64,000 nucleotides of DNA from Apium graveolens (Eukaryota > Streptophyta > Magnoliopsida > Apiales > Apiaceae), in the NCBI RefSeq assembly GCF_009905375.1, contig NC_133650.1, forward strand, positions 170,828,518 to 170,892,517, read 5' to 3'. Shown here piece by piece: positions 55,855-64,000 of this stretch (position 1 is its first letter; the number at the start of each line of letters is the position of its first letter). Position numbers and translations under genes: made by a program. The notes beneath the pieces are model-generated. The model was not told where the DNA came from. It searched no databases and saw only the letters and a program-made list of their open reading frames with translations.

Positions 55855-57559
55855 TGAAGGGTTTTTTAGCACATAAATGCAGCGAAAACATAAACTTAAA
55901 TCTTAAAAAAAACCGAAACCTCCGCAGGATCCATGTGAAAAATAATATTTAATTCGTAGTTCGGTATGTTTACCTTAAGAAGCTTTCCGTTAATGGAAAG
56001 ATGGAGGTCTTTAATGGCAATCCAAAAATGATGAACGGAGATCCTTAGCAGCTGTTCCTCAAGTGTGAAGCACTCCACCGGTATCCACCAAGAAAATGAT
56101 GTAATGGAGGAGGAGATGGAGAGAATTAGGGTTTTGTAAATCTTTTTGGTTGAGGCAAAAATAGGGTCTATAATAGTATATTTATAGACAAAATTTTCAG
56201 CTGAAAATTTTCCCATAAAATATTATTATTATTAACCCTTTATTATTCTCACTAATAATTAAAATACCTTTTAATTATTAATCCTTTTTCTAAACTCTTT
56301 AGAAATAATTCTCTCACCTGATTTAATTTCCAAAAATTAAATTCTCAACTAATAATATTAAGAACCTTTTCTTAATTAATTTATAATCTATTAAATCTCA
56401 TTTAATCAATTATTAAATTTGCCAATTAATTATTTATTTCATAAATAAATAATTATCAGCCATTATTAATTAATTCCTCCACCATTAAATCATTCTCTTT
56501 TATGGTGTGACCCTGTAGGTTCAATATTAAGCCGGTAGTAGAAATAAATAATAATAAAACTATTTTATCATTATTTATAAAAATTCTCTAATTCATTAAA
56601 TATGATTAATTAATTAATCATATTTATTCTACATCGTGAGGGATACTTCTCAGCATATCGCGACTATCCGGATAATACGAATTCACTACTTAGAATACCA
56701 AGAACCTATTCAGTGAGTAGTTACCATACAATCAATTCCTTCTACCCTGCAATGTCACGATTAAATACAAGGCATGGAACTCGTGTCAAGCCTATCTTAT
56801 TTAATCACTTGCTTTCCCATTCACTATACTTAGTTCTATTTAATATAAATTAGAAACTCCTTTCTAATTTCATTCACTCTGGCCAGAGATTTTTGAACTA
56901 GCATAAGTGGATCAGCATTGAATATTCTCTTCCTTCACTGGAAGGGGTAGATCCTTTATTGATCATACACTATCTTTGTGTACAAATTCCTATACTCAGT
57001 AGAGCCCTTATAATTATCCCTGGAGACTAAGAACTAAACCAAAGCATAGTTCAGTGTACACAAGATGACTATGATGACCTCAAGTCTAAGGATACTTGTA
57101 CAACTATCACTATGTGAACAACTGTTGACACGTGAGTGAACTTCATCAGTTGTTCAGCTGTGTGAGTCATGTTAAGTGAACTTATTCTATAATAAGCACC
57201 TACATACTAGCTATAGTGTCACCACACAAATATCTATGAGAACAGACATTCTTCATAATGAAGTAAGCATAGTATGTACCGATCTTTACGGATTACTAAT
57301 TACCAGTTAGTAATACTACGACCAGGAAATATTTAAGTTTAGAGTTATCATCTTTTAGGTCTCATTATTATGATCTCATCATCATCCATAAAAAGCTTTA
57401 ATCTAAACTATGGTATATCTTATTTAAACACTTAAATAGATAAAACCCGCAATAAAACCAAAACAAGTCTTTTATTAATATCAATAAAATCAAAACATAT
57501 TACATAAAAGTTATTCCTAAATCATCATACATGATTGGACTTAGGACACATCTCTTTCA
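55855..57559 (-). repeat. Element E, 5' LTR
   Basis: 1705 bases, partner of 38785-40492. TATA box near 56177-56188 (minus strand CTATAAATATAC). Palindrome at 56427-56455 as in the partner. Confidence 0.95.
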
Positions 57560-57564
57560 GCATG
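57560..57564. repeat. Target site duplication of E, right (GCATG)
   Basis: Matches 38780-38784. Confidence 0.92.
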
Positions 57565-58223
57565 TACACAAGTGTAACATCCTTGTGATTATCTGCCATG
57601 TTCAAGTCAGCAATAATTCTCCTCTCTTTGAGCCAACAATCTAGCTTGTTTGTTGGGTTCTCAATGGAGAGGTCCTCAGAAACAAAATTAGCTAACATCA
57701 TGAAAAATCTAGCATAATAAATATTCTTAGACCTCTTCTTGATATCTCCTAACTTTCTCCCTATCTCATAGATAACAGAAGTGCTAAAATTAAAGTACTT
57801 ATCACTAAGAAGCATATAAAGCATGTGCACAAGTGAGTAAGTAACAACATCAAAATTGCTAATTTTTCCAGAAAATACTTTTATAAATGAATCACATAGA
57901 AAACTCCATTCTTTTCTAACACCCATTCTCCTAACATCACCTAACTTAGTGACATCAAGAGCATAGCCCATAGAAACTAGCATGCTACTCACATCAGTGT
58001 CAGTATGTGGAGCAAGTGTGTTATTTTCAGGCAATTTAAAGCATTTTTCAATAGCATCACAGTTCACAAAGTGTTCATTACCTTTGAGAGTGAAGGTAAT
58101 AGTCTTGTCCTTGGAGTTGAACACTGCTGTAGTCCAAATTTCCTCAACAACTTCACAGTAGATGGTTGGAGATTCAAGCATGGCATAATTCAATTTTGTT
58201 GCATATTGAATTCTCAATAATCA
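57565..58223 (-). pseudogene. Element D env-like reading frame, N-terminal domain
   Basis: About 217 open codons without a stop from 58220 to the E insertion, continuing at 38784. Conserved-looking segments are YATKLNYAMLESPTIYCEVV, AVFNSKDKTITFTLKGNE, CFKLPENNTLAPHTDTD, RKEWSFLCDSFIKVFSGKIS and KNIYYARFFMMLANFV. This matches, from memory, a domain often annotated as an uncharacterised or putative plant transposon protein in asterid LTR elements. A TGA at 58221-58223 ends it upstream, near the LTR of G, so the start is lost or shifted. It is the best preserved part of D. Confidence 0.75.
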
Positions 58224-58690
58224 GAAGAAGCTCAGGATCTGGCTGTTCGGGTGTCATCAATATCTGATGTATCGTCAGGATTTGATACATCATCAGCATT
58301 TGGATGTCATCAGTATTTGAAGCTAGTCTTCTTAAAGGATTTGTCACGTTCCTTGTAATGTGGAGCGAATATCTTTTATGTCTGAGTTATAGGATTTTAT
58401 CTATTCAGTTGAAGATATGTATCAGTTTCAGTTAGCTTTTGATAATGCATATCTTAGATTGATTTGTTGTAGCTTTGTAGTATATAAACACAGTTTAGGT
58501 CATCACTTAGATGAGAGATCTCGAGTATCATTTGACCTAGAAGCTCTCAAGAACATCGATATTTCTTGAGAGGATTTTGTAACAGTTTTTATCAGAAATA
58601 TAAAAAGCTGTTATATTTTATTACTTGTTTGAAACATTTATATAATTGTATCCAACCCCCCTTAAACAATTGTATCTTTACTGGGCAACA
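58224..58690 (+). repeat. Element G, 5' LTR (Sirevirus-like copia)
   Basis: The right end is firm: CCAACCCCCCTTAAACAATT...GGCAACA at 58690, directly before the primer binding site. TATATAAACA at 58481-58490 is a TATA box. Short repeats around ATCATCAG/TTTGATAC lie at about 58244-58330. The left end is uncertain by some tens of bases because no partner LTR is in the window. Confidence 0.7.
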
Positions 58691-58692
58691 AT

Positions 58693-58704
58693 TGATATCA
58701 GAGC
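58693..58704 (+). other. Element G primer binding site
   Basis: TGATATCAGAGC, one mismatch to the initiator-Met type, two bases after the LTR end. Confidence 0.85.
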
Positions 58705-58739
58705 TCACTGATAAATTTACAATCAGAAACGATCTAAAC

Positions 58740-60560
58740 ATGTCTCTGAACAAGTATGAAAGCATTAAAATTCCCATTCTGAAAAAGACTGAATATCCAA
58801 CATGGAAGGTGAAGATGCTCATGCACCTAGAAGCTACAGATCCAGATTATCTCAGCGTAATCAATGATGGACCATTCATGCCAACAAAATTGGTGCCTGC
58901 AACTCCGACTGTTGCTGGACACTATCAGCTTAAGGGGAAGAGTGAGTGGACAACAGAAGAGAAAGTAGTTGTGATGAAAGATGCAAAGGTAAGAAACATT
59001 TTGCATAACAGTCGTGATTCTGTGATGTCAAACAGGGTTATAGCCTACAAGACTGCCAAGGAGATCTGGGATACTCTTGAAACTTAATGTCAAGGAACCA
59101 TGGCCATCAAGAAGAACAGAAGGGCTATTCTGATTCAAGAATATGAACACTTTGAGGCCAAGCCTAATGAAAGTCTCACTGACATCTATGACAGATTTCT
59201 GACCCTGCTCAACAATCAGTCTTTGGTGGGAAAGGTGTATGATCGAGAGGATTCAAACACCAAGTTTTTGAGAGCTTTGAGTGAAGAATGGGAGACTCAG
59301 ACTTCAATCATATGACATCAGTATGATCTGGAAGTAATTACTCTGGATGAAGTCTATGGCATGTTCAGAACTCATGATTTGGAAGTTCAGCAAAGGAGAT
59401 AGAGGAAAAGCAACAAAGGAAAATCTGTTGCTTTGAAAGTTAATGATAAAACTTCAAAAGAAAAGTCTGTTGGAGTTGCAAGAAAGAAGAACAATTTTCC
59501 AGAATCAGATACTGATGATTCATCATCAAATCCTGATGATGATACTGATTCTGAAAATGATGAGAACATGACAGATTCTGATGTCATGGAAATGGCCGCA
59601 TTGCTGGTTAAGGGCTTCAGGAGGATGCAATTCAGGAAGTCTAAGAACAACAGAAGCTTCAGGATGAAGTTTATTGGAGGTGAAAGGAAGTCAACTGGGA
59701 GAAAAGATGGAAAGGACTCTAAAGTTGGGAAGGTAGATAGGATAAAGATCAAGTGCTACAACTGTGATGAACCTGGTCACTTTGCCTCAGAGTGCAAGAA
59801 AATAAAGCATGATAAAGTGAAGAACAAAACCCTGATCACATCAAGCAAGAATTGGATGGACTCCTCTGATTCTGAAAATGAAGACATATGCTATGAACTG
59901 ATGGCTAGTCTTGATGATCCTGCTTCCTTTGAGTCTAAGGTACAAACTCCTTTCTTCTCTTTTGATAATGAGAATATATCTGAGTTGAAATCTATTCTTA
60001 AATCTTTGCATGGTAATTTTAAGAATAAGACTCTAGAAAATGATAGACTTATAACTGAAATTGAGACCTTGAAATCTAGGAATGAACAGTTAGAGTCTGA
60101 CTTAATAAATCAGATAGATTTGAAGAAAGAATTTGAGAGAGCTAAACATATAGTAAAGATTCTTGAGGCTAGATATAGTATGTTAGAAAAAGATCTAGAA
60201 AATGAGAGAAAAACCCTTAAAGCCTGGACTGATTCAGGAAAAAAGGTCTATGAGATAATCTCAAAGAAAAACTGGAAAGAATGCCTAGGTTATAAAGATG
60301 GAGTTACGGATGTTGACACTGAAAATAAAATTACCCTTAAAACTCCTGTTAAGTTTATCTCATTAGAAGTTGATGAACCTAAATCCACTTTTGAAAAGGG
60401 TTCAGCATCAGTATCACAAGAAAAACTGGTAAGTAATAAATCTCAAAGAAAGGAAAACAAGGAAACCATTAAGTCTGTTAAGAAAGAAAAGAACATAGGA
60501 CTTTGGTCAGCAAGACAATTAAAAAGAAAATATCTAAGGTTACTGACAAGCCTCAAATAA
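58740..60560 (+). pseudogene. Element G gag (UBN2-type, Sirevirus-like)
   Basis: Starts at the ATG at 58740 (MSLNKYESIKIPILKK), 36 bases after the primer binding site. The UBN2 gag domain (FPTWKVKMLMHLE-like, EIWDTLET, LTDIYDRFLTLLNN) runs to about 59400, with three in-frame stops (59085-59087, 59313-59315, 59400-59402) but no frameshift. Then an acidic stretch, a knuckle CYNCDEPGHFASEC at about 59757-59798 and a long charged, coiled-coil-like region (59990-60280, NEQLESDL, KEFERAKHIVKILEARY) follow. Large gag with coiled coil after the knuckle is a Sirevirus trait. A frameshift near 60510 ends the frame. Confidence 0.85.
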
Positions 60561-61046
60561 AAAGTCGTAAAAGAAATAAGAATGGTAAGCAAGGTATTAC
60601 TAAGGATTCAAATTACAAGGTTGTTCCCAATGCTCCTAGAAAAACTTATTTTAACTGTGGAAATACTAATAATTTTGCTATTGATTGCAGGAGGAGTGAG
60701 AAAATGAAAACTGCTATTCCTGATTCTGATGTTAGAGGTAGATCAGTATTTTATAAACCAAAAAATCCTTATTTTCATTGTGGTAGTAGCTGGAATTCAA
60801 TTTATACTTGTAGTTCTTATCACAAGTTGTATCACAATTATTATGAACCTTTGCCTAAGTTTAGTAAAATTGCTTGTGTGCTTAAATCTGTTGGTTTCAC
60901 TAAATCTGCTTCTAACAAGACAAATCCTGACAAAGGAAAAACTGTCAAAAGTACTCCTGACACACAAAGGCTTAAGTTGTCCAAAAAGAGAGCCCAACAA
61001 GTGTGGGTCCTTAAAAATCCTTCAAATAATTATTCTTCTGATTGCA
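60503..61046 (+). pseudogene. Element G gag-pol connector with two Cys-rich motifs
   Basis: In a second frame, Lys-rich sequence leads to YFNCGNTNNFAIDCRR (about 60650-60690) and YFHCGSSWNSIYTC (about 60772-60810). Both keep the spacing of a C-x2-C...C knuckle but lack the His. Together with the intact knuckle in gag they suggest three nucleocapsid-type motifs in the ancestor. The frame ends at 61099 by a shift into protease. Confidence 0.65.
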
Positions 61047-61741
61047 GGGTAACAAGAAAAATACACTTGTCTTGGATAGTGGATGTTCAAGATACATGAC
61101 TGGAAATAAATCCCTGCTGTCATAATTTGAGAAGAAGGCTGGCCCATATGTATCTTACGGAGATGGAAATGTAGGACACACACTGGGATATGGCAATTTG
61201 ATAATTGTAAAGGTAGCAATAGAGAATGTAGCTCTGGTGGATGGACTGAAGCATTATCTTCTGAGCATCAGTCAAATCACTAACAGAGGTTATCATGTGG
61301 TATTCTATGACTCACACTATGAAGTTCTTCATAACAAGTCAAAGAAAATTGTCCTGATAGGATACATACATGGTAACATTTATGAAGCAAGGCTACATGA
61401 AAATCTTGAAAAGGAAGCTACTTGCCTTATCTCTAGGGCATCAGTAGATGAGAGCTGGAACTGGCATAAGAAGCTCTAACATCTCAACTTCAATTCAATC
61501 AATGAACTTGCCAAGAAGGAGCTTGTAAGAGGATTACCAAACATGCTATACTCATCTGATGGTCTTTGTGATGCTTGCAAAAAGTCCAAACAAAGAAGAG
61601 TATTTTTCAAAAGCAAAACTGAATTCTCCATTCCTGAGCCATATCACATGCTACATCTGGACCTCTTTGGACCAGTGAACATAATGTCCATCAACAAGAA
61701 AAGGTACACACCTGTAATTGTTGATGATTTCACTAGATATA
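61047..61741 (+). pseudogene. Element G protease, pre-integrase and start of integrase
   Basis: LVLDSGCSRYMTG at about 61062-61100 is the Sirevirus-type copia protease active site. After a TAA at about 61122, SYGDGNVGHTLGYG and LLSISQITNRGYHVVF continue the protease. A second TAA at 61477-61479 precedes LNFNSINELAKKELVRGLPN (GAG-pre-integrase) and CDACKKSKQRR. HLDLFGPVNIMSINKKRY and VDDFTRY open the integrase core. The frame is cut at 61741 by the LTR of H, so the catalytic core is disrupted. Confidence 0.88.
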
Positions 61742-64000
61742 TGTAATATCTGGGATATATCGTGTAATTATTTTTGCTAATAAATAAATATTATGCATGT
61801 CAAGTATTTATTTTATAAATTATTTGTTAAGTGGTATATGTGTTTGGATGTTTAAAAATAATATTAATTTAGTATTTTAATTTTTATATGTCCAAAATAA
61901 AATATAGATAATTGTCATATCTTCCTATTTATTTTTGTGTTGATTTATGATTTTATAGGAAATATATGGATTTTATAAATTCTTTTTCCGAGTATTTATA
62001 AACTATTTTATATAATCGGGAACCAGCCGACGTCATCCGTTTTTACGTTTTTATAACCCGAAACTCTTCCGAGAACTCCTTCCTAACCTAATTGCAATAT
62101 TCCGAGCATTTTTCATGTTTCGACTTTTCCGATCCGGCGTACGGTTTGTCCTGCGCGGGTCCCGGCGCAATATTTTCGATACATTATTCGTTTCGGTAAA
62201 TCAATAAAACTCATATTTTTGATAAACGAGATCTTTTTATTAAACTATTACAATTATCACCTCGTAATACGTGTAACCAGGCGTTGAGACCAAGACCGCA
62301 ATACAAATTGTACTGATTTGGATAATTATCCCGAAAACCGGTACTGTTTGGATCCGTTTTTATAAATAAACATACCATTTTATATCCGGAATGATCCAAC
62401 GGGATACTAATTTTCCTTAATTAGATATAGCCTTTACCGTATTTTATTTCATACCGAAAATCATTTGCAAACAGTAATTATATAATTTTACAGAGAAAAT
62501 CTATATATTCATATATAATTTCAAGAATAAAATAGCAATTCAGAGGTGTTATTGAAATCCGTTTCGAAAGCTTGAGTAACCAAAACGAAGGGTTTAAAGA
62601 GTACTATCAGATTATACAAGTTCCAGAACTGCAGAATCAAAGGTTTATTTTCAATATTTTTATTTATTTTCGAATTATTTTGATTAAAAATATGAATTTT
62701 TGTTCGGATGATTGTTTGAATGATTTGATGATTGCATGTTGTAGAGCTTGTTTTCCTGATGATTTTCATATGTCATATGACTGATTTGGAGTTCAATAAC
62801 ATGTTCAAAATTGAGTTTAATCTTCGAATTTTAAAATTAGGGTTTATAACCCGTATGAATGTTCTTAATTGAAATTTAGGGATTTTTGTTCTAGGGGTTA
62901 TTAGCTGTTGAAATATAGTGGGTTATGTTCCTTATGAAATTTGCAATCGATTGGTGTATAAATCGTTAACAGACGATTCATGGTTTGAAGGGAGTTGTGT
63001 TTTTAAAGTTACGTCGAGCTCGCCGAAAATCGGCAACTTCCCGGCCAAATTCCGGCCAACTCAAGGGTTATTGATGTGTTTTGATTGCATTGATAGATTC
63101 TTGGTGATGTATATATCATATCTGGAGGAGTTGGTGGTGTAAGGATGCCCGGAACGTGTTCTCCGGCCATCCCCGTAATTTTCCGGCGACTGAACTGCAA
63201 AATTGCAGTTTAGTCCCTATACTTTTGAAGATGGTGAAGTTTAGTCCCTAAAGTTTTTGGAAATTGCAGAAATAGGATTCCTGTTTTAAAAATGTTTAAA
63301 ATCATATTTTCTATTTATTTTAGTTATAAAAATTTGTTTTTAATTTCTGAAAATCCCTAAAATTATTATTTTAATTCTAAAAATTATTTTTAATTCAAAA
63401 ATAAATTTGAATTAATTAGTTAATTAATTTTATTTAATAATTAATTAATTAATTAGTCAATTAATTCGAAAATTAATTGATTAATTGATTTAATTAGTTA
63501 TTAATTGATTTTTATTAATTATTTAATTAGATATAATTATTTAAAACTGATTTAAAAATTTTAAAAAATAGTTTCGAGCTTTAAAATATTATTTTAAATT
63601 ATTTTCAAGGCTCGATAATTGTTAGAAAAATATTTTCAAACCAGATTTGGCCAACCGAACTTTGTTTATTGCTTTGAAATTGATCCAACGACCCGTTTTA
63701 ATTTCGAAAATTATTTTAAAAATCATATTAAATACCCGAAAGCCTGTTTATGACCCAAGACTCCTTTATAAATGATATATCATTGATTGTTTGACGTGTT
63801 ACGTGTTATATGTAACTTGTTGTTTGACTGTCGATCTATATGTTCGGTGTTTACTTGTTTATAGCATAACTTTCATTCCGTTAGAGAATCGTATGAGTTG
63901 AGTATTGATAGATGCTTATTATATGTGAGCAGAAGAGGCAAGGCTTAGGAAAGGAAAGCAGATAGTCGAGGAGTAAGACGGTTGTAATTGGAAGTTAGTG
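61742..64000 (+). repeat. Element H, LTR (start only, continues past window)
   Basis: A sharp boundary inside the G integrase gives TGTAATATCTGGG, a TG start of the Tekay-type LTR form (compare B, TGTAATAACTC). At least 2.26 kb follow with no pol motifs: AT-rich U3-like sequence, a GC-richer block with CCGGCCATCC (about 63160) and very AT-rich TTAATTAATT repeats (about 63400-63540). Small frames here have no recognisable content. The element's ends and its duplication (ATATA at 61737-61741 expected) cannot be verified in the window. Confidence 0.65.
63400..63540. repeat. AT-rich low-complexity TTAATTAATT tract
   Basis: Overlapping short palindromes of TTAATTAA within the H LTR; no gene. Confidence 0.85.

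Larger units (their letters stand above)
38785..57559 (-). mobile_element. Element E: Ty1/copia, minus strand, split by F
   Basis: Near-identical LTRs of about 1.7 kb (38785-40492 and 55855-57559) with TG...CA ends (minus strand TGAAAGAG...CCTTCA), a primer binding site, a polypurine tract and a perfect GCATG duplication. F is inserted 69 bases inside the left LTR. Without F the element is about 8.3 kb. gag, protease, integrase and part of RT are readable on the minus strand, but internal deletions removed catalytic parts, so it is defective. Confidence 0.95.

Overview
The window is plant nuclear DNA made of nested LTR retrotransposons from end to end. I found no single-copy host gene, tRNA, rRNA or CRISPR array. 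The Tekay/Del-like chromoviral Ty3/gypsy elements, the UBN2-gag Ty1/copia elements, the Sirevirus-like env-like reading frame and the initiator-Met-tRNA-type primer binding sites all point to a eudicot with a repeat-rich genome. I cannot name the species from the sequence.

Left nest (1-33633). Element A (+, gypsy, strongly decayed) has its 5' LTR cut by the window start, an internal region at 1298-6063 and a 3' LTR starting at 6064. Element B (-, gypsy, 7099-31435, TSD GTATT) is inserted in that 3' LTR, which resumes at 31441 and ends at 33633. Element C (+, gypsy, 16160-27802, TSD CCCTG) is in turn inserted in a leader reading frame of B.

Right nest (33634-64000). A 145-bp coding-like scrap of unknown origin is followed by the 3' LTR and env-like reading frame of D, a minus-strand Sirevirus-like copia element (33779-38784, resuming at 57565-58223). 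Element E (-, copia, 38785-57559, TSD GCATG) is inserted in that reading frame. Element F (+, gypsy, 40562-51078, TSD CAAAG) is inserted in the 3' end of E. Element G (+, Sirevirus-like copia, about 58224-61741) abuts D. Its integrase is broken off by the LTR of H (61742 to the window end).

A, C and F are one LTR family. Their LTRs begin TATAACGACTCG and end CACA (TA...CA instead of TG...CA), which the target-site duplications of C and F confirm. All three carry the same two pol deletions. C and F have in addition a chimeric pol in which RT-RNase H-integrase zinc finger is followed by a second, A-like RT block, so a defective chimera appears to have transposed repeatedly, presumably with enzymes supplied in trans. 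B has the best preserved Tekay-like pol, including a C-terminal chromodomain-like segment, plus an extra acidic reading frame between PBS and gag. Every coding region has stops, frameshifts or deletions, so nothing here looks autonomous.
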